Assembly (NCBI RefSeq): GCF_000739875.1
Contig: NZ_BBJR01000047.1
Location: 1 to 64,000 of the forward strand
Source of the DNA: Comamonas aquatica NBRC 14918
GTDB lineage: Bacteria > Pseudomonadota > Gammaproteobacteria > Burkholderiales > Burkholderiaceae_C
DNA: 64,000 nt
Direction of reading: 5' to 3'
The translations under genes were made by a program, and so were the position numbers. This document shows, piece by piece, positions 29,864 to 38,753 of the stretch (the stretch's first letter is position 1; the number at the start of each line of letters is the position of its first letter). The notes beneath the pieces are model-generated. The model was given only the letters and a program-made list of their open reading frames with translations. It ran no database searches and was not told where the DNA came from.

Positions 29864-31210
29864 ATGACCCTGCAACGACGCCACTTTCTGATGACCCCGC
29901 CCGCGATGGCCCTGGGGGCCGCTGCGGCGGCCGTGCCCATCGCCACGCTGGCCGCCCCGACCATCATGACGCCCCAGTCGCGCATCCTGCCGCGCGAAGG
30001 CAAGGGCCCGCGCATCGTGATCTGCGGCGGCGGCTGGGGGGGCATGACGGCCGCGCGCTACCTGCGCGAGCTGATCCCCAACTCCGACGTGGTGCTGCTG
30101 GAGCGCAACCCCACGTTCTGGTCCGGCCCCATGAGCAACAAGTGGCTGATCGACATCGTGAACACCGATTTCGTGAACCGCGACATGCTGCACCCCGCCA
30201 ACAAGTACGGCTACAAGCTGCTGCAGACCGAGGTCACCGGCTTCGAGCGCGACAAGAAGCTGGTGCGCACCGCCCACGGCCTGATCGAGTACGACTTCCT
30301 GATCCTGTCCGGCGGCATCCGCAACGACTACGAAGCCTGGTTCGGCAACGACCAGAAGGCCATCGACTACACGCGCAAGCACTTTCCCAACGCCTACATC
30401 CCCAACCAGGAGATGCTGGCACTCAAGAGCAAGGTCAAGAACTTCAAGGGTGGCACCCTGGTCATGACCCTGCCCCCGCCACCGCACCGCTGCCCGCCCT
30501 CGCCCTACGAGCGCGCCTGCCTGATCGCCTGGCACATCAAGAAGCACAAGATCCCCGGCAAGATCCTGATCCTGGACCCCAAGCCCAAGATCGCGCCCAT
30601 CGGCGTGGGCTACAAGCAGGCCTTCGACGAGCTGTACGCAGACATCATCACCCACGTGCCCAACGCCCGCGTGCAGGAGGTCGACCCCTTCAACAAGCGC
30701 ATCAAGACGGCGGCCGGCGAGTTCCAGTTCGACGACGCCATCCTCATGCCGCCCCACCAGGCCGCCGAGATGGTGTGGTGGGCCGACCTGATCGGCAAGA
30801 CCCCCGACGGCAAGCCCACGGGCTGGGCCGACATGAACGTGCGCTACTTCACCGCCAACAGCGACGACCGCGTGTACTTCGTGGGCGACCTGATGGGGGC
30901 CATCTCGCCCCAGTTCGGCCACTACCCCAAGAGCGCCCACGTGGCCAACTACATCGGTAAGATCGTGGCCAAGAACATCGCCCAGCGCGTGGCCGGCCAG
31001 GAGGTCACCCCGCTGCTGCCCGACAACCTGTGCTACATGATGGTCAATGGCGACCCACAGGAAGAAATCTCGGTGAAGTTCGAATACGAAGTGGACGCCA
31101 ACGGCCAGGTCAACCAGACCCAGATCGACATGGACGTGCGCACGCCCGATCTGGTCAAGGAAGACTTTGCCTGGATCAACGGCAAGTTCAGCGACTTCCT
31201 CGGCATCTGA
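29864..31210 (+). CDS. FccB/SoxF-like flavoprotein lacking one redox cysteine
   Basis: This 448-residue protein is paralogous to fccB: Tat signal (LQRRHFLMTPPAMALG), FAD motif IVICGGGWGGMTAARYL and a shared core including HRCPPSPYERACL and GDLMGAISPQFGH. At the position of FCSD Cys71 it reads FWSGPMSNKWL, so the first redox cysteine is replaced by Gly88, while the second (NLCYMMV) is kept. It cannot form the FCSD disulfide. It sits just before soxY and soxZ, like soxF in sox operons, and likely transfers electrons in Sox-linked sulfur oxidation. No cytochrome gene accompanies it. AAGGAGG precedes the start. Confidence 0.85.
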   Translation: MTLQRRHFLMTPPAMALGAAAAAVPIATLAAPTIMTPQSRILPREGKGPRIVICGGGWGGMTAARYLRELIPNSDVVLLERNPTFWSGPMSNKWLIDIVNTDFVNRDMLHPANKYGYKLLQTEVTGFERDKKLVRTAHGLIEYDFLILSGGIRNDYEAWFGNDQKAIDYTRKHFPNAYIPNQEMLALKSKVKNFKGGTLVMTLPPPPHRCPPSPYERACLIAWHIKKHKIPGKILILDPKPKIAPIGVGYKQAFDELYADIITHVPNARVQEVDPFNKRIKTAAGEFQFDDAILMPPHQAAEMVWWADLIGKTPDGKPTGWADMNVRYFTANSDDRVYFVGDLMGAISPQFGHYPKSAHVANYIGKIVAKNIAQRVAGQEVTPLLPDNLCYMMVNGDPQEEISVKFEYEVDANGQVNQTQIDMDVRTPDLVKEDFAWINGKFSDFLGI

Positions 31211-31302
31211 GCGCAGCGCGCCCTCCACCCTGCGGCCCCGGCCGGACGGTGGAGGCCCGCGACAGCCCCCACGCACCCTCCAGATCGTCTCCCCGCACTG
31301 AT

Positions 31303-31803
31303 ATGAAACCTGCACCTTCCCTGACCCGCCGCCACCTGGTGGCCGGCGCTGCCGCCGCAGGGGCCAGCCTGGCCCTGCCCGGTGCGGCGCTGGCCCAAGC
31401 CACGGCGAAAACGCCGCTGGTTGGTCCCCTGGCCCCCAACCCCGTGGAATTCAAGAAAACCATGGAGCAGTTCATCGGCAGCGCCACACCGCAGGCCGAA
31501 GGGCTGCAGCTGGACGCGCCGGTGCTGGCCGACAACCCCAGCGCCGTGCCCGTCAAGGCCAAGGTGACCCTGCCGATCACCGAGCAGGACTGGTGCGAGG
31601 AACTGATGGTGGTGGCCGAGCTCAACCCCATCCCGCTGGCCTGCCGCATGCGCTTCACCGCCGACACCGGCACGGCCGAGGCGGCCGTGCGCATCCGTCT
31701 GAGCCAGTCGCAGACCGTGCACGTGCTGGCGCGCATGAAGAGCGGCAAGGTCCTGGCGGCCAAGCAGGCCGTCACCGTGGCCGCCAGCGGCTGCGGCATG
31801 TGA
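31303..31803 (+). CDS. soxY: Thiosulfate carrier protein SoxY
   Basis: This 166-residue periplasmic protein has a Tat signal (TRRHLVAGAAAAGASLALPG) and the SoxY fold. In family members the C-terminal GGCGG arm holds sulfur as a cysteine adduct; here the arm ends SGCGM with Cys164 two residues from the end, so the swinging cysteine is kept but the glycines are changed. The start was placed at the Tat signal; the open frame extends far upstream into the flavoprotein gene. It pairs with SoxZ, 13 bases downstream. Confidence 0.93.
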   Translation: MKPAPSLTRRHLVAGAAAAGASLALPGAALAQATAKTPLVGPLAPNPVEFKKTMEQFIGSATPQAEGLQLDAPVLADNPSAVPVKAKVTLPITEQDWCEELMVVAELNPIPLACRMRFTADTGTAEAAVRIRLSQSQTVHVLARMKSGKVLAAKQAVTVAASGCGM

Positions 31804-31816
31804 AAGGAAGCACGCC

Positions 31817-32152
31817 ATGAGCATGAACAAACCGGCCCGCGTCTGGGTCAGCAATGAAAAGCCCAAGGCCGGCGACATCCTGCGCGTGCGCGCGCAGATG
31901 GAGCACGTCATGGAAACCGGCCTGCGCGTCGACCCCGCCACCGGCAAGGCCCGCCCGCGCCACATCCTCAGCCACTTCGAGGCCAAGCTCGGCGGCAAGC
32001 TGATCTTCACCTGGGACCCCGGCACCTCCATCGCCCAGAACCCCTACATCGAGTTCACCTTCAAGGCACGCCACAGCGGCGAGCTGACCATGTTCTGGAA
32101 GGACGACCAGGGCGCCACGCTGACGGCCAGCAAGACCATTACGGTGGGCTGA
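31817..32152 (+). CDS. soxZ: Sulfur carrier partner SoxZ
   Basis: This 111-residue protein matches SoxZ, the beta-sandwich partner that binds SoxY; RVRAQMEHVMETGLR and the C-terminal FWKDDQGATLTASKTI are typical. It has no signal peptide and would be exported as a complex with SoxY through Tat. It is the last gene of the flavoprotein-soxY-soxZ unit, with a strong terminator following. Confidence 0.95.
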   Translation: MSMNKPARVWVSNEKPKAGDILRVRAQMEHVMETGLRVDPATGKARPRHILSHFEAKLGGKLIFTWDPGTSIAQNPYIEFTFKARHSGELTMFWKDDQGATLTASKTITVG

Positions 32153-32179
32153 GCGCAACGCAGCCCATCCGGCCCAAGA

Positions 32180-32215
32180 AAAAGCCCCGCAGGTGTTGCG
32201 CCTGCGGGGCTTTTT
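32180..32215. terminator. Bidirectional intrinsic terminator after soxZ
   Basis: GCCCCGCAGG (32184-32193) and CCTGCGGGGC (32201-32210) form a perfect 10-base stem with A-run before and T-run after, so it can stop soxZ rightwards and the YitT gene leftwards. Confidence 0.9.
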
Positions 32216-32230
32216 ATGTATCAAATAGCC

Positions 32231-32269
32231 TTCCAGCCCTTATCTGGATTGCGCCATTAGCTCTCTTTA
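32231..32269 (+). repeat. Short dispersed intergenic repeat, copy B
   Basis: It matches copies at 23515-23553 and 57601-57637 through the CCAGCCCTTATC core and the ATTGCGC block, and overlaps the 3' end of the YitT gene. Orientation is the same as copy A. Confidence 0.55.
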
Positions 32270-32929
32270 TTGACCGGCATAGCGCCCGGGGCGGTGGCTG
32301 ACGGCCAGGAAAATCCCCATCACCACGGCCGCCAGCACCGACCAGGCCACGCGCTCGAAGGGCACCACCCACAGCGCCAGGGCTACCACCACGCAGTCGA
32401 TGACCATCTGCACCTTGCCCGCCGGGATGCCCCATCGGTCCTGCGCGTACAGCGAGACGATGGTGGCGCCCCCCAGACTGGAGCGGTGCCGCGCCAGGAA
32501 CAGCACGCCGGTGCCCATCAGCAGCCCGCCCGCGATGGCCGCAAAGGCAGGGTGCAGGTAATCGATGTGGATGAACTGCGGACCGAACTCGGTGATCACC
32601 GACAGCAGGGCCACCGACAGAAAGGTCTTGACCGTGAATTCCCGGCCCACGTACTTCCACGCGAACCAGTAGAACGGGATATTGATCAGGAAGTAGATGC
32701 CGCCGAAGGACAGGCCCGTGGCGTAGTGCAGCACGAAGGCCAGACCGGCAGTGCTGCCCGTCAGCAGCCCGGCCTGGGCGTACATCATCATGGTGATGCC
32801 GACGAACAGCGAGCCCGAGAACAGGGCCTGGGCATCTTCATAGCGGCCGTGCCGGGCGACCTGGACAGGGGCAGAGGCTGGCGCACTTAGCGCAGGCTCG
32901 GAAACGGGCGAAGTGGTGGTGGTGCTCAT
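32267..32929 (-). CDS. YitT-family membrane protein
   Basis: This 220-residue protein has five or six transmembrane segments and the YitT/DUF161 layout (GLLTGSTAGLAFVLHYATG; GGLLMGTGVLFLARHRSSLGG). The first ~35 residues are Ser/Thr/Pro-rich and cytoplasmic. Function in the family is unknown; some members are linked to transport. The start at 32929 was taken from the ATG with MSTTTTSPVS; a longer frame upstream is not supported. Confidence 0.85.
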   Translation of the reverse strand: MSTTTTSPVSEPALSAPASAPVQVARHGRYEDAQALFSGSLFVGITMMMYAQAGLLTGSTAGLAFVLHYATGLSFGGIYFLINIPFYWFAWKYVGREFTVKTFLSVALLSVITEFGPQFIHIDYLHPAFAAIAGGLLMGTGVLFLARHRSSLGGATIVSLYAQDRWGIPAGKVQMVIDCVVVALALWVVPFERVAWSVLAAVVMGIFLAVSHRPGRYAGQ

Positions 32930-33136
32930 GGCGGGTACCGTTTTTCTGCGGTGCCGGCTTGTGGCCACCCCGCACACATCAATGCTGCAATCAAGCAAGA
33001 AATGCGCCACCGGGATTTGCCCCAGGGGTGCAGGACTCACAACGCAGCACCGGGTCCCGGCGCTGACAGGCATTTTGTTGCAGCGCAGCAATTAGAGCAT
33101 TTTCCGCGTCTGCGCGCCATCACAGACCCTGGCCGC

Positions 33137-33640
33137 TCAACGGTCGCCTTGCTGCTGCTTGATGCGGCTGCCGCTCTTTTTCACGGTGCCATTCGCACCA
33201 AAAGTGACCGTGAACTCCATCTCCTGGTTGGGCGGATCGATCCAGTTCCAGTCCCAGTCGGTCTCCTGCTTGCGCTCGTAGGTCATGCGCTGGGCCGGCT
33301 TACCCAGCAGACGCCGCACCTGCTCCTGGGTCATGCCGGCTTGCACCTGCTCGAACACATGCGGGGTCAGCACCTGGCGCAGCGCCGTCATCACGCCATC
33401 CGGGCCTATGGTGATCATGTAATTGCGGTGCCCCATGGGCTGGCGGGGGTACTCGAAGGTGCGCGAACCATCGGTTTCGGGCCAGATGGTTTCGGGTTCG
33501 CCAAAGGCCTTGCGCACGTCGACCTCCGTCGACAGCCCCTCTTCCAGCGTGTCGATTTTCTGCTGGTCACAGCCCACCAGGGTCAGCACACAGGTGGCCA
33601 GCGCCGCCACGGTGGTTGTCAGACGGTTGAAAAAGTTCAT
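33137..33640 (-). CDS. BamE-like (SmpA/OmlA) outer-membrane lipoprotein
   Basis: This 167-residue lipoprotein has lipobox LVGC (lipid Cys near residue 24) and a BamE/SmpA-type domain (VFEQVQAGMTQEQVRRLLGKP). It is longer than BamE of E. coli (113) and lies away from the fur-recN context where Burkholderiales bamE is usual, so it is probably a second, paralogous member rather than the Bam complex subunit. Start at 33640 (MNFFNRL); it is divergent from the DUF3460 gene, with only 47 bases between starts. Confidence 0.75.
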   Translation of the reverse strand: MNFFNRLTTTVAALATCVLTLVGCDQQKIDTLEEGLSTEVDVRKAFGEPETIWPETDGSRTFEYPRQPMGHRNYMITIGPDGVMTALRQVLTPHVFEQVQAGMTQEQVRRLLGKPAQRMTYERKQETDWDWNWIDPPNQEMEFTVTFGANGTVKKSGSRIKQQQGDR

Positions 33641-33687
33641 GGACAGTGGTCCCGGTAGAATCCTTGATCCAGAGAGGTTAACAGTCC

Positions 33688-33891
33688 ATGTCCATTTTTG
33701 CCCGTCCCCACTACACATCCGAAGCCACCGATTTCATCAACCAGATGAAAAAGGACAAGCCCCAGCTGGAAGCCCAGCAACTGGCAGGCCGCGCCCTGCT
33801 GTGGGACAAGCAGGTGAACTACGAAGTGCAGGCCGACTCTGAGCAAGCCCGTGTGGCCCAACAGCCCTACGTCTACCAGAACCACAACTGA
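33688..33891 (+). CDS. Small DUF3460 protein
   Basis: This 67-residue soluble protein matches DUF3460, found mainly in beta-proteobacteria and often next to scpA. It has no membrane helix or signal; sequence MSIFARPHYTSEATDFINQM at the start is characteristic. Function unknown. It precedes scpA by 73 bases on the same strand. Confidence 0.88.
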   Translation: MSIFARPHYTSEATDFINQMKKDKPQLEAQQLAGRALLWDKQVNYEVQADSEQARVAQQPYVYQNHN

Positions 33892-33964
33892 AAGCACTTT
33901 GCCCGTGTTTTCATGGCCCGGCCCTTGCCCAGCAAGCGCCGGGCGCTCTTGTTGTTGAATCCGC

Positions 33965-34888
33965 ATGAGCGATAGCGCCCCCGACACCGCGCCTGCCGAG
34001 CTGCCTGCCACGGCGGCATCGGCCAACGCCGACCTGATGCCCGACGTGGTCGATCAGGTGGCTTTGGCGCGCCTGTACGGAGAGCCGCTGTTCAAGCTGC
34101 CGAACGACCTCTACATCCCGCCGGATGCGCTGGAGGTGTTCCTGGAAGCGTTCGAAGGCCCGCTGGACTTGCTGCTGTACCTGATCCGCAAGCAGAACTT
34201 CAACATCCTCGACATCCCCATGCTGGCGGTGACCCAGCAGTACCTGCGCTATGTGGACGAGATCCGCAGCCGCAACCTGGAGTTGGCGGCCGAGTACCTG
34301 CTGATGGCGGCCATGCTCATCGAGATCAAGTCGCGCATGCTGCTGCCGCCCAAGAAGAAAGAGGGCGAGGAAGAGGCCGAAGACCCGCGCGCCGAGCTGG
34401 TGCGCCGCCTGCTCGAGTACGAGAAGATGAAGCTGGCCGCGCAACAGATCAGCACGCTGCCGCAGTACGGGCGCGATTTTCTGAAGGCCCAGGTGCACAT
34501 CGAGCAAAGCCTGCAGCCGCGCTTTCCCGATGTGGCGGTGGGCGAGCTGCAAGCCGCCTGGCGCGACATCCTCAAGCGCGCCAAGCTGGTCCAGCACCAC
34601 CGCATCACGCGCGAAGAGCTGTCGGTGCGCGAGTACATGAGCCAGATCCTCAAGCAGCTGCAAGGCCAGCGCTTTGTGGAGTTCGAGCGCATCTTCGACC
34701 CCAGCAAGGGCAGCACCGTGTTGGTCGTCACCTTCATTGCCCTGCTGGAGCTGGGCAAGGAAACCCTGATCGAAATCACCCAGGCCGAGGCCTACGCCCC
34801 CATCTACGTGCGCCTGGCCTACCGCCCGGCCACGACGACCGCCAGCGCCCCGTTGGAACTCGAAGAAGAGCTGTACGAGCGCGACTGA
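33965..34888 (+). CDS. scpA: Segregation and condensation protein A
   Basis: This 307-residue kleisin-type protein joins SMC and ScpB in chromosome segregation. Landmarks are FEGPLDLLLYLIRKQNFNIL, the helix AEYLLMAAMLIEIKSRMLLPP and the C-terminal winged helix (VTFIALLELGKETLIEI). The ~35-residue Ala-rich N-terminal lead and the acidic EGEEEAEDP linker are unremarkable. No scpB is in the window. Confidence 0.95.
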   Translation: MSDSAPDTAPAELPATAASANADLMPDVVDQVALARLYGEPLFKLPNDLYIPPDALEVFLEAFEGPLDLLLYLIRKQNFNILDIPMLAVTQQYLRYVDEIRSRNLELAAEYLLMAAMLIEIKSRMLLPPKKKEGEEEAEDPRAELVRRLLEYEKMKLAAQQISTLPQYGRDFLKAQVHIEQSLQPRFPDVAVGELQAAWRDILKRAKLVQHHRITREELSVREYMSQILKQLQGQRFVEFERIFDPSKGSTVLVVTFIALLELGKETLIEITQAEAYAPIYVRLAYRPATTTASAPLELEEELYERD

Positions 34889-35716
34889 GGCGACCGGGCG
34901 CGCATGGCGAGGCACTGGCCCGCGCAGCGCTCCGTCGGGCATCGCCGCCACCACCTCCTCCGTAAGACGCCCCCCTTCCACCCGGACACCGTTGCACGCT
35001 GCGCGCGGCCACCTGGGACCCCGACCAGCCCCACGGTTCACCGTGCACTCCGATTCCCGCACGGGGCATCGCCACACCACCCGGTTGCCGGCCAGGCTGG
35101 CGCCGGCCTGCCCGCCTCCCCCACAGTCTCCCCTGCTGCTGCGGCGCTGACGGCGCCATTGCCGCCGCTACCCCAGCAAGACCGCCAGGCCTTGTCGGCC
35201 GGGTGACGCACACCCAGCCCCCATATGCACCGTGCAGTCAACATCAAAACCAGCTCTATGCCTTACAAAATCTAAGCTTCAAGCTATTTTTTTAAACACT
35301 TAGGCAGCACACCACAATTCCCCATTAATTCACTCAACTTTCATCCACTGTTTTTCAGGGGCAGCAGTTTTTTTCATTTCACCATACAAAATATTTTGGA
35401 TATTTTTGCCAAAAAACCGTAACTACCGCCAATTCATGCCGATAAGTACCGTCTTTCTGCAGCAATTGGCGCAACTGCGGTCCGCCCACTTCCTGCAATT
35501 GCACGCCAATCGCTGCACGTTGCACACAAAAGCCAAATCCCGCTGAGAACGCACCGCAAAAACCAGCCAACTTCGCTCATTCACCCATCAAAAATAACCC
35601 AATCTCCACCATCTCCTGGCAAACCACAGCCTCAACAAATCTCCACAGACTTTCGATTTTTTTGTGCTGACAATGAATGGCATCCCTGCTTGCAGGCTTT
35701 TCGAGGAACCATTCCC
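34889..35716. other. Gene-free 828-base gap; sharp GC change
   Basis: 34889-35225 is GC-rich and has short frames but nothing recognisable. From about 35226 to the bioB start the composition drops sharply to AT-rich, with many A/T runs, a perfect palindrome CAAAATATTTTG at 35387-35398, and no gene. The AT-rich half would contain the bioB promoter; I could not place a BirA-type operator with confidence. It may mark the edge of a past insertion or deletion. Confidence 0.5.
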
Positions 35717-36757
35717 ATGTCCCACCCCAGCGAGACTTGCGCCCCCCCTGTGGCCCAGCCCATGCACTGGCACCAGCCTGCCGCCCCCGTCGCCGACAGC
35801 GGCCACCAGCGCTGGTCGGTCGAGGCCGTCCAGCAACTGCTGGACCTGCCCTTCATGGAGCTGCTGTACCGCGCCCAGACCGTGCACCGCCAGCACTGGC
35901 CCGATGGCGAGATCGAGCTGGCCACGCTGCTGTCGGTCAAGACCGGCGGTTGCCCCGAGAACTGCGGCTACTGCCCGCAGGCGGCCGAGTTCGACACCGG
36001 CGTGAAGGCCGAAAAGCTGATGAGCGTGGAGGAAGTCACCCGCGCCGCCAAGGCCGCGCAGGATGCCGGTGCCACCCGTTTTTGCATGGGCGCCGCCTGG
36101 CGTGCGCCCAAGGACCGCGACATCGAGAAGATGAATGCGCTGATCGGCGCGGTGAAGGGCCTGGGCCTGCAGACCTGTGCCACGCTGGGCATGCTGCAGC
36201 CCCACCAGGCCCAGTCGCTGCGCGAGGCAGGGCTGGACTACTACAACCACAATCTGGACACGGCGCCCGAGTACTACCAGGACGTGGTCAGCACCCGCCA
36301 GTACCAGGACCGCCTGGACACCCTGGCCGCCGTGCGCGGCGCCGGCATCAGCGTCTGCTGCGGCGGCATCATCGGCATGGGCGAAGCGCCCGTGCACCGC
36401 GCTGGTCTGATCGCGCAGCTGGCCAATCTGAATCCCTACCCCGAGTCCGTGCCCATCAACAGCCTGGTGCGCGTGCCCGGCACGCCGCTGGCCGACAGCG
36501 AACCGGTGGACCCTTTGGACTTCGTGCGCGTGATTGCCGTGGCCCGCATCACCATGCCCACCGCGCGCGTGCGCCTGTCGGCCGGCCGCCAGCAACTGGG
36601 CGAAGCCGTGCAGACGCTGTGCTTCATGGCCGGCGCCAACTCCATCTTCTACGGCGACAAGCTGCTGGTAACGGGCAACCCCGATGTGGAGGCGGACACC
36701 ACGCTGCTGCGCAAGCTGGGGCTGCAGGGGTTGAAGACCACGACCACGGCGGAATGA
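35717..36757 (+). CDS. bioB: Biotin synthase
   Basis: This 346-residue radical-SAM enzyme inserts sulfur into dethiobiotin. The CxxxCxxC cluster motif reads [10 protein letters not shown], followed by the [10 protein letters not shown] and [10 protein letters not shown] segments. The start at 35717 follows GAGGAA; an ATG nine codons earlier is weaker. It is separated from bioA by a 664-base gap holding a repeat element, so the biotin genes are probably not a single simple operon. Confidence 0.97.
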   Translation: MSHPSETCAPPVAQPMHWHQPAAPVADSGHQRWSVEAVQQLLDLPFMELLYRAQTVHRQHWPDGEIELATLLSVKTGGCPENCGYCPQAAEFDTGVKAEKLMSVEEVTRAAKAAQDAGATRFCMGAAWRAPKDRDIEKMNALIGAVKGLGLQTCATLGMLQPHQAQSLREAGLDYYNHNLDTAPEYYQDVVSTRQYQDRLDTLAAVRGAGISVCCGGIIGMGEAPVHRAGLIAQLANLNPYPESVPINSLVRVPGTPLADSEPVDPLDFVRVIAVARITMPTARVRLSAGRQQLGEAVQTLCFMAGANSIFYGDKLLVTGNPDVEADTTLLRKLGLQGLKTTTTAE

Positions 36758-37421
36758 GGATGGCTTGAAAAAGAGGAGCTGGTTGCGCTGATGGTTATTG
36801 GGTTTGACGCTGATTTGGTTTACATCCTTCCATGCTCCATTCAGGGGCTGAGACCGGGAGTTCGCCCCGGCGGGCGACCTCCTTTCATTTGTCTCGCCCA
36901 ACGCAAGGAGGCAAAGCAAAAGCGACTCTGCCAAGTGCTTCGCCGTGGAACTCGCTGCGCGCTGGCAGCGCTTCGCTCAGACAGCCACGGCGAGTCAGGT
37001 GGCGGATGGCATGCCTGTCTCGCAGCAAAGCTGCGGCAGGCCTGCGGGAAGAACCAGCACCGTGATGAAGCATGCACAGCGCAAGTGGCGCAGCGCCGCC
37101 TGCGCGCGTAAGCGTCGTGCACTGGGTGGTAGTCCTTCTGACTTCCGGCGGCTGTGTGAGCGAAGCGCTGCCAGCGCGCAGCGAGTTCCGCCGGACAGCC
37201 GTCGGCAGACGCGCTTCTTTGGTGACTTTCTTGTCGCGGACAAGAAAGTCACTCGGCCGCCGGGACGAACTCCCGGCCTCTGTCTTCAAAGCAAAAACAG
37301 CCTCTAAAAAAATTAAAGACTTTTATCCATGAACCCAAATACCAGCAAGCGCCAAAAGCTCTAGTTTTTTAGAGCCCCCCTTTGAACAAGCCATACCGCT
37401 GCCAGCCAAGGAGTCATTCAC
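36758..37421 (+). other. bioB-bioA gap with repeat element
   Basis: It contains repeat element copy 1 (36852-37282), then about 139 AT-rich bases before bioA, with a GCTCTA/TAGAGC hairpin (37358-37375) and AAGGAG just upstream of the bioA ATG. Several frames in the element look like proteins but lie in repeat sequence. Confidence 0.7.
36852..37282 (+). repeat. ~430-bp dispersed element, copy 1 (flanks bioA, left)
   Basis: The left and right ends are inverted copies of each other: GACCGGGAGTTCGCCCCGG at the left, CGGGACGAACTCCCGGCC at the right. Just inside each end is a hairpin (CCTTTCATTTG...at left; GACTTTCTTGTC...GACAAGAAAGTC at right) and the flanking ~100 bases also pair imperfectly. 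It carries no transposase frame. Its partner at 38819-39255 is in reverse orientation. Confidence 0.85.
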
Positions 37422-38753
37422 ATGAACTCATCCGACCTCGCCACCCGCAGCCTCGCGGCCGTCTGGCACCCCTGCACCCCCATGAAGCGGCACGAGACCG
37501 AGCCCCTGCTGGCCGTCGCACGTGCGCAAGGGCCGTGGCTGTATGACACCGCAGGCCACCGCTACCTGGATGCCATCAGCTCCTGGTGGGTCAACCTGTT
37601 CGGCCACAGCCACCCACACATCCGTGCCGCGCTGACCGATCAGCTGCAGCAGCTGGACCACGTCATGCTGGCCGGCTGCACCCACGCAGCCGTGGTCGAG
37701 CTGTCAGAAAAGCTGGCCGCGCTGACCGGCCTGGGCCATGCCAGCTATGGCAGCGATGGCGCGTCGGCCACCGAAATGGCGCTGAAGATGAGCACCCACT
37801 ACTGGCGCAACGTCGGCCGGCCCGAAAAGAACGGTTTTGTCGGCATGGCCGGCGGCTACCACGGCGAGACCGTGGGGGCGCTGTCCGTCACCGACGTACC
37901 CATCTTCCGCAGCGCCTACGCGCCCCTGGTGCGCCTGTCCGCCACCGTACCCAGCCCCGATGCGCGCGCCGCCCTGCCGGGTGAAACCGCCGCCGACGTG
38001 GCCCGGCGCGCCGCTGCGGCGCTGGAGGTGTGGCTGCAGCAGCACCACGCCCAGACCGCCGCGCTGATCGTGGAGCCACTGATCCAGTGCGCCGCCGGCA
38101 TGGCCATGTACGACCCTGCCTACCTGCGCCAGGCCCGTGCGCTGTGCGACCGCTACCAGGTGCACCTGGTGGTCGACGAGATCGCCACCGGCTTTGGCCG
38201 CACGGGCAGCCTGTTCGCCCACCAGCAAGCCGGCATCACGCCGGATTTCATCTGCCTGTCCAAGGGGCTGACCGGCGGCACCCTGCCGCTGTCGGCGGTG
38301 CTGACCACAGACGCCGTGTACCAGGCCTTCTACGGCACCGAAGCGGCACGGGCCTTTCTGCACTCGCACTCCTACACCGGCAACCCGCTGGCCTGCCGCG
38401 CCGCGCTGGCCACGCTGGAGCTGTTCGAGCAGCTGGACACCCTGCAGGCCAACCGCGCGCTGGCGGCGCAGCTGACCTGCGCCTTCGCCCCGCTCAGCAA
38501 CCACCCGCGCGTGCACCACGCCCGCCAGATGGGCATGGTCTGGGCCTGGGACATTGCCACCACCCTGCCCGACTTTGCCCAGCGCTACCACGCCGCCGCG
38601 CGCGCCCGTGGGCTGCTGCTGCGGCCCATCGGCCACACGCTGTACTGCATGCCACCGTATGTGCTGGATGCCGACGAGGTGCAGCACCTGGCGACCCAGG
38701 CACTGGCAGCGCTGGAGGACTGCTTGCTACAAGAAGCAGAGCTGCAGGCATAG
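37422..38753 (+). CDS. bioA: Adenosylmethionine-8-amino-7-oxononanoate aminotransferase
   Basis: This 443-residue class III PLP aminotransferase makes 7,8-diaminopelargonate. HPCTPMKRHE and SSWWVNLFGHSHP are BioA features, and the PLP lysine is in FICLSKGLTGGTLP. AAGGAG precedes the start. The gene and its leader lie wholly between the two inverted repeat elements. Confidence 0.97.
   Translation: MNSSDLATRSLAAVWHPCTPMKRHETEPLLAVARAQGPWLYDTAGHRYLDAISSWWVNLFGHSHPHIRAALTDQLQQLDHVMLAGCTHAAVVELSEKLAALTGLGHASYGSDGASATEMALKMSTHYWRNVGRPEKNGFVGMAGGYHGETVGALSVTDVPIFRSAYAPLVRLSATVPSPDARAALPGETAADVARRAAAALEVWLQQHHAQTAALIVEPLIQCAAGMAMYDPAYLRQARALCDRYQVHLVVDEIATGFGRTGSLFAHQQAGITPDFICLSKGLTGGTLPLSAVLTTDAVYQAFYGTEAARAFLHSHSYTGNPLACRAALATLELFEQLDTLQANRALAAQLTCAFAPLSNHPRVHHARQMGMVWAWDIATTLPDFAQRYHAAARARGLLLRPIGHTLYCMPPYVLDADEVQHLATQALAALEDCLLQEAELQA

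Noticed and set aside
34904-35206. A 100-codon frame after scpA
   Set aside because: Pro/Ala/Arg-rich, no ribosome site, no family resemblance; typical of non-coding GC-rich DNA.
36885-37289. Protein-like frames in the bioB-bioA gap, and their equals at 38789-39276
   Set aside because: They lie in the repeat elements, run in several overlapping frames on both strands and resemble frequent false annotations in such repeats.
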